Origin: Trichoplax sp. H2
Taxonomy: Eukaryota; Placozoa; Uniplacotomia; Trichoplacea
Direction: 5' to 3'
Length of the DNA: 64,000 nt
Assembly (NCBI GenBank): GCA_003344405.1
Contig: NOWV01000011.1
Coordinates: 744,001 to 808,000 of the forward strand
Each line of letters begins with the position of its first letter. Within the stretch, counting starts at the first letter, position 1. Shown piece after piece: positions 12,601-25,301 of the stretch. Below the pieces are notes generated by a model that was not told the origin of the DNA, ran no database searches, and saw only the letters and a program-made list of their open reading frames with translations. A program made the position numbers and the translations under genes.

Positions 12601-15274
12601 TACTCTAAACAGCAACTAACACATATCTGGAACCAACTCATACGGCGTAATACTAAGCTATAGCTGTGATATTTAGATTGTAAAGCGAACGAAACAGTAG
12701 GCAATAGAAAATCGTAGCACTATAATAAAAATTATCATCTTGACATAATGTACGGCACTCAAATAAGCTAACGAACTCTACTTACGGTAGAGAGTATCGA
12801 AACAGCACGTCACCGATAAACACTACAGTACTCGTATATTATTAAAATTAAGTAAGCTGCTATAGAAAATTTTAATGATTAAATATGACGATATTACTGT
12901 TATGATGCTAAGTACATACCTGATTTCTTCATAGTATTTAAGCTACGTAGTACTAAAATAAGTAAGTAAGTAAACTCCTATTGATGACAATGGAGTACTG
13001 TAACAGTCACTAAAACCGGACATCATGCTATACGAATTGAGCCAGCTATTAGTAGTATGCCTCTAGTAGTATAGCTTTATTATTGTATATTTAAATGAGC
13101 ACTATTTATTATTCAGTACTGTAATACTTACTCTTAGCCATACTGTCCACCATAATGTAATTAAGTAAGTACTGTATAACACTTATAGAGAGTTTCCGCA
13201 AGCACAGTTTACAGTATATCTTTGGCTATTTCTAAATCTGCAAAGAACCTTACATTTGTCACTGCAAATCTTTATTGGTACCATTATACCCGTATATCCA
13301 AACACTTTACAAAATCAACTTCAAAATGCCATATTAAAATTATTTGATAAGCTACAACTTGTGGGATCTATGCGTAGCACATTACTATGGTAGCTAGCAC
13401 GATAGCTAGCAAACGGGATAAACTATTGTGGCACAGTTCACTGCTTGTATAAATGCGCTCTCTTTCATTATACCATTGCATGCACAGCCACCACATAGTA
13501 TATATCTTGAAGATGCTTTAATGTTATGTAGGATAGAGGTTTATAACATACTAATTTCTAGCTAAACTCTAATAATTATATTATAATTGATATCCCGTGT
13601 ACGGATATCACTGAATGGAGCTGAGTTGGGTTGTAGTGTTATTTTCCCTTAGTTGATTAACATAACGAACTGATTGTATCTACGATTAGTAAGTAACATA
13701 AATAATAAATTGGATCATTTACATTACATTAAAGCGGCATACGGAGATTTACTGTAATATTTGTACTGCACAGTGTACTATTCTTAAAATATTACCATCA
13801 GCTATGAAAATTAAGTCGTAGACTAGTTAAGGTTCAATTTTGTGATTGCACTAATATCAAACTAAGCGGTAAAATATTTATGCTGCGCAAGTCTAGTCAT
13901 TGCAGTTAACATAGACTGATATTTTACTGTATTCGATTAGTTATAATATCTAGCGAAAATGCTATATACATGATCGGAAACGCAATAAGTCTAACTATTT
14001 GCGGTCCATATGATACGTAGTTGCAGTATTTACATTTCTTCCCTGTCATCTAAATTTATGCTTATATTAGAAAATAAACGTTTTAGAATGAAAAATTTAT
14101 TCTTTGGATAACTTTAATCATTAATTATAGTAAAAATGCCATTAAATATTTTAATTGGTCGTACTCTGAATTAAAATATTCATAGAATTGCAAAAATAAA
14201 AATACAAGCAGTTTCACAACGTAGTGGTTCACTGATATCCATATTGAAATTAAAGTTTGTCATTACTGATATATATGAACCAAAATAGTTGAATTAGCCA
14301 GAAGCAAATACTCCTTTAGATATAGTCGTATCAAAATAGATACCTATTTTCCTTAAGATTGCTGGTACTTATTTTTTGGTGATTTACAGGTTTGCATTTA
14401 GGGTAAAAGATCTTACCATACACATTAAAATTACTTTCACCTTTTTGGTGCAGTCAAGTTTAATTTAGATTTAAATTTTCTTTTTTCATGCTTCATATCA
14501 TTGGATATCCAGTAATTATCCTGTGATGCTAATTACCTACTGATAAAAATTACTGTCATGGCTATGACTTACATAGCAGTTAAAGTACCTCTGATTATAG
14601 TAAATACAGATATTTTTGCTGAATCTAAAGTTCAAATATTTAAAAATATTTTTAATTTCACTTAAATCGGTAATTAATTTCTATCCGATACTTTGGGTTC
14701 AGATAGCGATCAGAAAAGTGAAACCACTCTACCAGTCTAACGTCTTTTATAATTTTAATAAATTGTTACACATGAGCCTTATAAACAGCTCCTCTTCCCA
14801 CGAAGCGAATTTAACAGCCACAATGTCGCTGCTGCTGTGCTATTAGTTTGGAGCTGAATAGCGTAAAGATATTTTTGTAATAAGAGTATGAGTGCAAGAT
14901 GACAAGATGACGAGAATTAAACCATAACAACTATAAATTTACAAAAGATTTATTAAGTTAATGTAGCATTAGCAAGTTTTAATTATGTAGGAGAAAAGAA
15001 CGATTTACGAGTAACTTTCTCAGATTTCAAGAGATAATTCGAGGCACTACCTAAGGCCCAAAATTAAAAAAATTGGCAATGTTGAATCGGTTATTCATTA
15101 AAGAATTTTTTAGCCATTAATTTGAACCGAGAACATTTTTAAACTTTGACACAGTATTTTAGTATCAAAAATATAAACTGTTGTCTTACGCAAGATTAAC
15201 TAAGAATACATAATTGGAAACTATTCAATTAAAAGGCGTTATGAAATTTGAAGCATTTATGAAAACTTAATTTA
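9621..15274. other. gene-poor AT-rich intergenic region
   Basis: No supported coding region. Short open frames near 10524, 11275, 11875 and 14616 (plus) lack domains, paralogues and splice context. The stretch from about 12.06 to 12.45 kb is a degenerate tandem repeat described separately. From about 12.5 to 13.3 kb there is an excess of short ACTGTA/TACAGT words that may be a further decayed continuation. Confidence 0.5.
12060..12450. repeat. Degenerate tandem repeat, about four units of roughly 95 bp
   Basis: A unit beginning ATTTTAAACTAATC and containing CTGTAAGCTACTT, then GTAGTAGCTAA and TATGCGTTGT-like words, starts near 12067, 12161, 12252 and about 12350. Units differ by many substitutions and small indels. 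Each unit contains complementary words (ACTGTAAGCTAC and GTAGCTAA-type), so single strands could fold. No open frame runs through it. Confidence 0.65.
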
Positions 15275-15805
15275 TAAGCGATCAGACAGAAAGTCCAAGC
15301 ATTTTTAGATGCAAGGAGATGATCGTATGAGCAAAATGATACCCTTAAGTAATCGTGATGATTTTGTAACCCCTTCTAACTGTTACTATTAAAGTACACG
15401 CTGCACGAAACGAGTCGACGGTGGAGCATTTTTTAGAGTCATCATTTTAGGTTTGGAAAGTCGATAACCCGTCCAATTGGGTGAGCACTCACCAGGTGGA
15501 ACATTATTATAGAAACTCCTACGAAAAGTTGTGCGGCGCGCGTTATCGGTTGATAGCGATTCGATTAGAGTTCACGCAAATCCAAGATCTGAGCGAAAGT
15601 CGCAAAATGCCAGATGAGCTTTAGTCGTAGAATCGTAGAGTGTATAATATCCATTCTTTGTCGCAGGATACTCGCTTCTAATTTCAATGCATGTTATTGG
15701 TTTCGACTATATTTCCTAAAAGAAAGTATCGTATATAATTGTAACAGAAGACGATCTTACTTTCGGGATAAGTGACCATGTAGCAGCTAGTTATGATTCA
15801 TGTAT
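15275..15805 (-). pseudogene. Subfamily A pseudogene, copy A3, 3' truncated
   Basis: Exon 2 begins at 15715 (minus) with an in-frame TAG as third codon. It continues KPITCIEIR, NGYYTLYDST and LAFCDFRSDLGFA, then TGA in place of the WTLIES tryptophan. Next come TFRRSFYNNVP, ECSPNWTGYRLSKPKM and a frameshift inside THFRATCNF, followed by KGLQNHHDYLRVSFC and NAWT. Similarity stops near 15275, so the last third (VDYINVRG to NWWIGG) is missing. A decayed exon 1 with a CCGAAA|GTAAGA-type donor may lie near 15752-15805. It is a clear relic with at least two stops, one frameshift and a 3' deletion. Confidence 0.85.
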
Positions 15806-18481
15806 TTACCTTTAAACTTGTTAGTGATAGTATTACGAACATTATCAGTTAGCTTGAGACCATGTATTTAATCATTCTTGCTAATATCTGATCAAATAAA
15901 TGATAAGAACTCAACTGTATGCAAACTAAAAGTGCCTAAGAATAGCAACTGACAGGAGTAAATCCAAACTTCACGGGTAAGGTCTGCAGACTCTGTACTC
16001 TTTATATCTATTCGTATTGCTGCTATAATGAATTCAAAGGAATTCAGCGAAAATTGAAATATGTCAATCATTGATAGAGTATAAATAAAATTTTCATTGC
16101 AAATAGTAATAAAGTTGGCAATATCGTAAATAAGAATGAAATGTTGAAATAATGACTCATTAGATGACCGCTTCATATTTCTGTTTAGAATGTTCAATGA
16201 TATTAAACTATGAAAGTCAGTTTCCTACTATAAAATTAATATTAAAAATGGGGTTTGTCAAAAGTCATTTCTAGCGCTAACGTCGAACACATATATCTCT
16301 AGCAATCTATAGATATGACCGCACTAAAATTACGAGCTTTTTGAAAGTGATGTGAATACAACATTTAGTTGCTTATACGAGTTTAAATCAGTCGCTATAA
16401 ATTACTAGGTCTGGACTCGCTAATAACTGCGCCGACAGTCAGGTTGCAATTTTGATGATCTTATAATATAGAGTAAACTAACACAGCAATATGAACGATG
16501 TTAATAAAGTACGCCACGCTTGCTTCATGGGCTGGCAATTATCATATCGGTGAATTTTATTCCAGTAAATCTCTAGGATGTATTAAAAGTCTTTACGATA
16601 ACATTTAAATTTTAAAAGCGATGTATAATTCTCGCGGCGTAGATAGGTTTACTCGGCTATATTACAAGAGTTATGAGATTCTACGAAATAATAATTATAA
16701 TCCTATTTATGACACAGTAATCCAGATGATGTACTTTATAAATAATTGTTATATATAGCTTCAAGCCTTAACATTGTCGAGATTTTGTTGCTAGACATTA
16801 AAGTATACAAATCTATAACTGCGAGTATGCATGTTGAGAAATTTAGGTAAATAAGACTTGGAGACGTACCGCGAAAATTTTTTAAATTGGCATCTGCATA
16901 CATACATACATATATGCAGATACATAATTTGAAGGTCTAATATTCATAAACCAAATGAAATACTGCAATCGATAGTTTGTTTGCCTAAATTAAATACGGC
17001 GGAAATTTTTTAAACTTGCATTTGCCTACATACATATAACCTCATAATTTGATAGTCTAATATTAATAAACCAAATGAAAGCCTGCAATCGTTATTTCAT
17101 TTGACTAAGATGGTCAGAGTGCTGCACATATGCTTTACAGCTAAAATATTATTCAGTGATATCTGATTCTTGTAATTTATGAGTTCTATCCCCTTTTGTC
17201 GCGTAGTGCTTTACTTCATGCTATTATCACACTCCCACAATGTACAGCTACCATAATTTAATTAGCTGAGACCACCTGCTCAGAATATAGTTTTGCTGAA
17301 TTTAAATTAATAAGGTTATTTCATTTGAAGTAAATATTATGAGAAATAAGCTTTTACATCAAGCTAGATGGCGTACACTTGTGTAAAGGCAGTATGATGA
17401 AATACTTAGTGGCTTACGTGATTATATATTAGCGTAAATTATGGTATTGTTTGCTTAATTAACGTAGACATTAGATCAGCGATTACTGTGCTATAGTACC
17501 TGGGAAGATAAGGGTAGTTAACAGTAGTATTAAAAAGGTTAGTTATCGTTAAATATGACGGTCTGTTGTGGTATATTCGATTATTGTAAAAGTACATGTA
17601 GATACTATTGCCTAGTGAGCTAATTACGGTAGGAATTGAATGTAGATTGTAAAGCATATATTAACTCATATTCGCTTAGTAATTTAAAATAATTTAAATT
17701 ATTACATAGGCTTTTAACTAAAATTAAGAAATATACATAAATTATTCTAATTTATGTTTCGGAATGCTGTCTGCTTTTATTTGCTAACTCAATTATAATT
17801 CTGAAAGTTGGTTTTGCTGTAACGCGCATCTTTGTGTCAAAGTACTCCATACAGATTTACTTCGGCTTCTCAATTTAGCAGTTGAAAATGACTAAGGTAA
17901 ACGGTGTTCAATTTGCGATTTAGTCTAAATATTTGATGTTTCAACCCATTTATTTCAGATAAAGTATTTGCTCAGAAGACCAGATTTATAAGCTGTGTTA
18001 TTATACTATAACAATGAAGACTGATATGATATATGCCGTTAATGCGATAGCATATGGTTTAAGGTCGATAAAATAACTGCAGCAACAGTTTTAATTACAG
18101 CATGATGGTAACTACTGGTATAAATTTCTGTTTTACTGCGAGTGCCTATTTTCGTCTTAAATCGCGGTCGGAATTTTGTTCAAAACTTTAATCAATTGTA
18201 TTTTATTGTATAACTTACCATAAAGTAGCAGTCAGTAAATTAACGCCAATCGCTGTTAGATCCTGCATGTTTAATGCATACGAACATTGAATAGCTATAG
18301 TAGTATACAGTACATCACTAACAATACTATAATAATTATGCGATGAATAAATAGATTTCACATCTTTTCGGTATTGGTTTCGTTTTTGATAAAATATTAA
18401 ATTTATTCTTGCTTACAAATATTGAACTGCCTATATCTTCCATTCTTACAGCTACTTGCGATCAATGACTATTTATTGTAA
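15806..18481. other. intergenic DNA, homologous flank and tandem duplication
   Basis: No supported gene. The 101-residue open frame at 15892-16197 (minus) lies in the 5' flank of pseudogene A3; that flank is recognisably similar to the 5' flank of A4 near 21.2-21.4 kb. The frame is not conserved there, so I treat it as chance. The stretch 16867-17108 holds a two-copy tandem repeat. Confidence 0.55.
16867..17108. repeat. Two-copy tandem repeat, period about 128 bp, with a hairpin
   Basis: Units start at about 16867 (TACCGCGAAAATTTTTTAAA) and 16995 (TACGGCGGAAATTTTTTAAA). Both continue with CATACATA runs, then CTAATATTxATAAACCAAAT and CTGCAATCG. Unit 1 also contains the inverted arms ATCTGCATA (16892-16900) and TATGCAGAT (16913-16921), a 9-bp stem around a CATACA loop; unit 2 has lost it. 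Confidence 0.75.
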
Positions 18482-19087
18482 CTTATTGTGACGGAGTACA
18501 GACTCCGTCAATTAATTGTAGTGTTAGTTTTAGTAATTAGTAATTAAGATTTTATTAATTGTTAATAACCTTTATTAATTAGGTATTAGATAATTATAAC
18601 GTTGTTATACTTGTTGTAAACTCTGTGCAGAGTAGTGTATTTACAGAGGTGACAACCAATATTCACACATAGTAATTTCTGTTACTTTGTGCCGAGCCTT
18701 TGATTGTTAATTGGCTCTTAATTAGTTTGTAACTCATTAGTGTTGTTTACGCCGTCTGTCATACTAAACCATATAGACAGTCGGCTATACAAAAGCTATA
18801 TATTTTTAGAGTTATTTATCTAAGCTGTGCACCGAGTGCAACCGAGCTAGGGTATATAAAGCCCGGTGCTCTCATTAGCTATAGAGTTGACGATTGTCCG
18901 TGTAGTGTACGCGTGTAGTTAGAGTAGTCTTGGATGTCAAGACTACCTTGGTTTAATAAACTATTTCCAAAGGCCTAAGTCTAGTCTACACTTAGCCCGT
19001 TGGGGCATACTTGGCTGTTGTAGCCTTAGTATTCGTACAGATCGAAAGACCCAGGTTTCCTTGTCGTGGGCTGAACGTGACACTTAT
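18482..19087 (+). mobile_element. Solo LTR of an LTR retrotransposon with 5-bp target-site duplication
   Basis: The 596-bp segment 18487-19082 begins TGTGACGG and ends CGTGACA, the canonical TG...CA ends of an LTR. It is flanked by identical CTTAT copies at 18482-18486 and 19083-19087. Inside are a TATATAAA box (18853-18860) and an AATAAA polyadenylation signal (18955-18960), in the order expected for U3-R-U5 read on the plus strand. A 9-bp perfect hairpin (GTAGTCTTG/CAAGACTAC, 18924-18946) lies just before the AATAAA. Another (TGACGGAGT/ACTCCGTCA, 18489-18510) lies at the 5' end. No gag or pol is nearby, so this is a solo LTR left by LTR-LTR recombination. A 5-bp duplication fits Ty3, Ty1 or BEL classes alike. 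Confidence 0.88.
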
Positions 19088-20141
19088 AGGTTCATGATGA
19101 TGTCTTGACGTAATTTCCTCTGACTTGTTCTATTAGGTTGATAAATTATATTACATATATCATAATTTGTATACTTATATCAATTTATTCTCCATGACCT
19201 GCTGTAGCCTCAAATTATGCTAGAAATCGCATGAAACCTATAGTAAATTTTCATGTTTATTGAGCAGGAAGCAAGAATAATATTCATGCGAAAGCTGACT
19301 AGCAATCGTAGTTATCAACTGAAATTCTATGACTTTTTTCCCATTTTCCTAATTTCACTGTGTAATGTTGAAGTTCCATCTTTTTAACATTAAATATCCT
19401 GGAGAAATATTATAAAAGAGGCTTAATTAGAGAGCACCTTGGACTGATTTTGGTTAATGTACGAGGGCTCGTCTTGATGTTTATAAATTTTTAATCTAAA
19501 ATTACTTACATCGAAACTTTAGGTACATTGGAGACCTACGTCAGACCGTATGTGAATTTTTAATCACTGTAACAGAGACTGATCTAATTATGGTATTAAT
19601 AAGAAAAGATTTTTACAAAAATTTGCTATTTTTACCTATATCTATTTTCTTGAAAGATTTGATAACCTGCATTGCTACGATGAATGAGTGAACATAGGTA
19701 CACGAATATATCACTGAGATTCTAGATTTACTAAATCATTATTTATAATTAGTATAGCTACGCTATGGATAATAATAAATATGAATAATTGATCTAAAAT
19801 ATTATAGAATTATAAGTTTATTATTCACTATATATACTTCCGATTCCTTTGTGACAAAATTCTTTATTTACATGATTTGCGTACCGCACATCATAAAGTG
19901 TTTAATCTTTCAAGATAATTTTTCAAAGTTATTTATTAGCCATACAAGAAAAAATTGAAGAAAATTAACATTACAATTAATTTTCTGCTTGAATTTGCAT
20001 AATTCTATGTTGACAATATAGATGATATTGATTGTTTGCGTTATCAGATATATTTTTAAGATTAAATCATCAATAATGTGGTTAAAGGAGTAAATACACG
20101 TGCATGGTTATTACGAATAATCATTATATGTAGACAAAGAA
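19088..20141. other. intergenic DNA, nothing recognised
   Basis: AT-rich spacer between the solo LTR and the stop codon of copy A4. I see no open frame of note, repeat or RNA gene in it. Confidence 0.5.
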
Positions 20142-20988
20142 TCAATCGAAGTAACCTCCACCAATCCACCAATTTGTTGTTGACGTACTATTTGCAGTAC
20201 AAGAGAATTTTATATTGACGTTGTGATAAAATCCGAAGGCATCTTCATTTGTAATCATTTCAGGGACAGTAAATCTTGCACATGAAGATTTGGATGTTGG
20301 GAGATGTATAAATAAATGATAGGCATTCGAGCTATAAAATGGAATACTACATTTAGTACATGAATGGCCCCGAACATTAATATAATCTACGATAGCGCAA
20401 GTCCAGACATTTCTGGTACTCAGAAGGTAATTATATGCACATAGTGAAACTCTTAGGTAATCGTCACGATTCTGTAATCCTTTCTGGCTTTGGCCGTTGA
20501 AGTTACACGTAGCGCGAAAATGAGTTGACGATGCAGAGCTCTTTATTGCTGTCATTTTGGATTTTGAAAGGCGATAGCCTGTCCAATTAGGTGTACATTC
20601 ATTTGACGGAACATTAAAACTAAAACTTTTACGAAATTTCGAACTACGTGCGCTTGTTGTTGAAAGTGATTCAATTAGTGTCCATGCAAATCCAGGATCC
20701 GATTGAAAATCACAAAAGGCTATATAGGGTTTATTTGTTGAATCATAGAGTGTAAAATATCCATTCTCCGTGATACGATATTTGCTTCTTATGGCGACGC
20801 ATGTTGTCGGCTTCGATGAAATTTCCTAAAAGTATAGATAAGGATTGTAATCATAATGCTTTGATTTAAGTAAAATTACATCATAAATAATTAATATAAT
20901 ATAATCAAATATACTCAAATACCTCTAGTTTTGCCAGTGGCAGCATCATTAATAACATTAGGTAAATGGAGACGATTTTTTTAGTCAT
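20142..20988 (-). CDS. Secreted ten-cysteine fibrinogen-like-motif family protein, subfamily A, copy A4 (intact)
   Basis: Exon 1 is 20988-20923 (22 codons, MTKKIVSIYLMLLMMLP, signal peptide; donor GAG|GTATTT). Exon 2 is 20825-20142 (227 codons plus TGA-type stop region at 20142), starting EISSKPTTC after a TTTTAG-like acceptor. Total 249 residues, the same as A1 and A5. Motifs in order: NGYFTLYDST, CDFQSDPGFAWTLIES, NECTPNWTGYRLSK, STHFRATCNF, NRDDYLR, VDYINVRGHSCTKC, IPFY, NEDAFG, FSC and STTNWWIGG. All ten cysteines are kept. The segment after the DYLR motif (LLSTRNVW) and that after IPFY differ most from the other copies. It is expected to be secreted; ligand and role are unknown. Confidence 0.88.
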
Positions 20989-21103
20989 TCTTACAAATAG
21001 TTGCATAAGAAACGCCTTAGGGACTAGAAAATAAATGCGTAAGGGTACGTAAACAGATAACTTCCAAAGAGCAAAAATGTTGAGCTAAATTTAAGATCTT
21101 GAT

Positions 21104-21112
21104 CCTTTTATA
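21104..21112 (-). promoter_or_regulatory. TATA box of copy A4
   Basis: Minus strand reads CATATAAAAGGATC about 116 nt before the A4 ATG. The same CATATAAAAGGATT is found about 80 nt before the A5 ATG. It is a good TATA consensus; the start site is inferred only. Confidence 0.6.
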
Positions 21113-23732
21113 TGCTCGTAGTGCTGTTATAAATTCAGGTAAACTTGTAAGAATAACAAGCATGCCAATCAATGATAAAATACAGTATAAATAAATTATT
21201 GTACTTCAATCAATTTCAAAGTAATAACATGAATAGTGAGGATTCAAAGTTGAGATAGTGACTCATTTCAGTAACCGTGCAAAAAGTTTTTGTTCAAATA
21301 ATATGCATATCATTATTGCAGACTTCGAAGATAAGATTTATATTAGGTACTTGAGTGGATTTAGTGCTCAAATTGGTATAAAATCTACGATTTGTAATGA
21401 ATTATTTCTAACAACTGCTAAACTGATCGAAATATGCGTGCAGACTAAAGATTACTGGAATCTTTCCGGACTTGTTGTCAATTAGTTAATTGGGTATCAT
21501 TTTCCGCATTGCACCTGTAAATATGCCGATAATACAGAAACAGCTAATCTATTTTCGATCATGCTTAGCAATTACAAATCATTAGTCTGCAATTTTATTA
21601 AATAACAATACTACATTTCCCTGGCTACACGTATCCAACCGGGTAGCGATTCTGGTAAATTATGTCAATTATCTGTCCTACCAATACTTTTCATCAGCTA
21701 ACATTTTCTGTTCATGATTTCTAAACAGTAGAAATATCTGTCATATTATAGAAAAATTGTTTGTTTTAATAAATAAATCTTAATGTTTAATGGTCAGTTA
21801 CTAGTACATATATAGTAATATAATTTAGTAAGTGTTGCTGTACAGATTCTGTTAGTACTGTAGTTTATTATAAGAAATTTTTAGGCATTAATTGTCTGAA
21901 CTCTGGAATAAGTGTTATTTTGATGACGAAATCTTTAAAATTATTCTAGAAATATTATTGGTTAATAATGTCGATATATTTTTGGTACCACCAATAACTC
22001 TATGTAGCTTTCGAGAGGTGGAGTAATTTTTTGGACTGAAAGTGGGTTTATTTTCAGTATATTGACCGTTATCGAAGACTAACTGATCTATAATCTATGT
22101 AGATTACAATATCTCTAGAAGGTAACTCTATTTATCAACTAGACGAAGCAGATATTTGAAGCTAATTTTTAAAATGTAATAAATCCTAGTTATTAAATAA
22201 AATTAAGCATGTTATCTCTAAATTTTAACGTCGTTGCTTATAGTAGAAATCTTAGGCTAATTTTATACTTATCTCAATCTAGCTAGAGCTAGTATATCAA
22301 TTTGGAAAGAGTAAAGTACGAGTACGATGAATTTGATCTTTTTTAATTAGAACTGTTCAAATCTTTCCTGAAGCTTGAAGATAATGAGTAGAAAATATCA
22401 TTTGGTACTTTCTATAAGCTTGCAAAGTTTTAACGATTTTTTTAAAGAATATGACTAGTTTATCAATTAGGCCAAGAATAGATAAAATAACGGTCACTTA
22501 CACGTATGAATAAATACTCTCGGCTTGTCCCTAGATTCCTCAAATTTGGAAATTTATAATTGCATAGCAACTTAAACATATCAATTTACACATAATGTTT
22601 TATGTTTTTGGAGAGAAGATAGCAAAGTTAGATGGCTTGGGCACCGTAAATCTACCCTGTACTCGCAGTTGTTTTGAATACTGCATTTCGATTTTAAGGC
22701 ATTAAATTTGAGTTCAATAGTCTGTTATATTTAGATTGACCTAGCGTAACTTGTAGATTAAAAATATGAAGCCACTTTATTTACTTAGGTTACAGATCAA
22801 AAACGAATAAATACATTGGTTGAGACGGTTAAAAAAATAATTTATTGTTACCAAAAGCTATTTCGAAAGAAAATTACAGATTACTTTTCCCGATACCTAA
22901 TAAGATTAACATAAGTTATTTTATTATTTTTATGCGGTAGGGAAGCCGCCGTATATGCTAGCTTTTTAAACTGAATGATAAGCATTTCAATGTTAATTAA
23001 CTAAATGCTATTTTGGTGCACAAGTTATAAAATCAATTATAAGGATATTTTATATTAATCGCTCCGGAGTAGGACTAGATTTATTACGGTCACCTTGTAT
23101 AGCAACTGAAATTCTATAAAGTAATTCGAGATATGAGAAAAGTTATATATTGAAGGCCTTTTACGTATTAAAGCATTTAAAGAGGACAGTTAAACCAATT
23201 TAGTTATTTAGTCGTACTTTTTTTCGATTCTATCTAGTATATATCTTCTTTCTAACTTGTGCAAAGCCTGAAGTAAGCTACAAAATTAATAAAATTTTTT
23301 TGCCTTACTTATCAATTTCTTTGGTTTATTTATATCAAGGATTGATAAGATCATCAAAAGATGAGAATGCATAAGATATATTATTAGCGATAACTCATGG
23401 CTATATGAAATATCGCCAAAGCGCTGAGATTGCCTTTCCAATATAATTACTTTCTCGTATATAATTATTACCGGTTAGCTGTTGCTAGCTTTTTTGTAGC
23501 AGAGGTGCTAAGAAACTAGTATTTAGCTTAAGCGACTGAATCTAGAAACCCATGTTAAAATACTGGCACTGTATTCTATCATATTATTCTAAACATATAC
23601 CGTCCGTAAAAAATATGTAGAAAATACCAAGTATACGATAAAAGCAATTAGGTTGGTAAAGATTGCTTAATTTAGTTAATAAAACAAGTATATACCGCAA
23701 AGTTAAATGTTAAAATGACCTATAGTGTAAGA

Positions 23733-24750
23733 CTTTATGGAAATAATAAAGCCTAAAGAGAGCATGCCAGTTTACTAATAGCAACTCAAATTGCTACTAT
23801 ATTCGAAGAGTAGTGTTTAATATCTACTATATGAACATTATAGATTATAAAAATTTATGCAATAACTTTAAATTCAAAACTGTCGTATGTCAAAGAGATG
23901 GTACAACCAATGAAATAGAAATATAATCAATCTGATCTATTTGTATAAAATTCGTATTAGTACTGTTATGTAATTAAACCGAAGCATCGTTTTAAAGTTG
24001 TATAATGAAACAAATTCATCGTCGTATAATACGTAATAACTATCTAAATATCAGAAATATTTAGCTCTGATAACCTTTTGTAGAAATGTCACGATACGTA
24101 TGGATAGCAAACCGCGAACAATGAGTATTAATCTAGGCAATTTTTATAGCTGTAATTTTATTACTTTGATGTTCTAATTCATAATTACAGACTGTAAAGC
24201 AAGCAATTGATGAATTTAAAGTCTTATTTACTTGCATGCAACGTAGAGTTGAACAGGCGGAACGAGTTGTCTTATTAGTTTTTAATATATGAATAAAAGT
24301 ATTTAATAGTGCCATACTTTATGGAAACAGCAAAGCTTTAAAGCGGCATGAAGATAGTTGCGAATCAATTAATTTAAACTACTTCTCAATAAATCCTTTT
24401 ATAGCTTACTAGATTTACTGATAGTGGCTTTAAGAACTTTTATACTCGAAAGAGTATTATCAATGTCCACTATCACAACTTTTGCAAGTTATTTAAATTT
24501 ATATCACAGCGATAAATGCAAACAGCTACATTTCAAGGAGTAGCTAGAATTAAACAGGACGTATGGAACGAATTGCAATCGATTTGATCTATTTTTTAAT
24601 TTTTTTTATGAATCAGCGTATTATTCAAAGGCTACATAGGCGTTCTGTTAGTATTGTTATGTAAATAAACCAAAGCCTCATTTTAAAGATGCCAATAATA
24701 TAAATTTATTTTAGCATAAATACGATGTATGACAGTTACTTAAGTATAAA
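23733..24750. repeat. Degenerate direct repeat, two copies of several hundred bases
   Basis: Copy 1 begins CTTTATGGAAATAATAAAGCC (23733) and later has CTGTTATGTAATTAAACCGAAGC and TTTTAAAG (about 23963-24000). Copy 2 begins CTTTATGGAAACAGCAAAGC (24317) and later has TTGTTATGTAAATAAACCAAAGC and TTTTAAAG (about 24653-24690). The spacing grows from about 584 to about 690 nt, so indels of about 100 nt have accumulated. It is non-coding as far as I can see. Confidence 0.5.
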
Positions 24751-25301
24751 ACTTATGGAAAATCACTTTGTCCTACTATACTTTTATAACACGTACGCAA
24801 ATAATTTTTTTTATTTAATTAAGGTGGGGAATATTTCATATAGATTCAAGTAGCCGATGACATAGATACGAGTTGTAATTTGGCGCTAAATAATAGATCT
24901 CCTTTTTATTCTTTATATTTAAGCAATTAGCTATTAGTATAAATTCAGGATGAAATTTCAGGTACTTTATCATAGTCAGAGCGAGATATTTTGCTTCTAT
25001 TAACAGTTGACTTGAGTATTAGAGCAACACAAAATCTATTAATTTTAAGCTTCGTTGCAGCCATCACAGTCACGATAGGAAAGTTAGTTCGTAATTGAGG
25101 TTGATGTATTGCATGAATCAAAACTACCTTTATATATTCAATTTAACCCAGCGGGGCCATCTAAGTCAATTGAACTACAGAAATAAAGAAATATTTTAAT
25201 TATATATCTCGACATAAGTCTAAAAAACTGACTCATAGTTTTCATAATCATATTAGTAATAGCAAACTGAGTGAAGTAATCCTTACACATTATAGTTTAG
25301 C

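Larger units (their letters stand above)
20989..25301. other. intergenic DNA separating the A-type and B-type gene groups
   Basis: No supported gene. The 5' flank of A4 (about 21.0-21.5 kb) is similar to that of pseudogene A3 (about 15.8-16.2 kb), showing that the duplicated unit extended several hundred bases upstream. The 75-residue frame at 21258-21485 (plus) lies in this duplicated flank, antisense to nothing known, and is not conserved in the other copy. Between about 23.73 and 24.75 kb a degenerate direct repeat occurs. Confidence 0.55.

Noticed and set aside
15892-16197. 101-residue open frame, minus strand, just upstream of pseudogene A3
   Set aside because: It lies in a duplicated 5' flank, and the frame is not preserved in the homologous flank of A4 near 21.2 kb.
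21258-21485. 75-residue open frame, plus strand, upstream of A4
   Set aside because: Antisense within the same duplicated flank and not preserved in the A3 flank.
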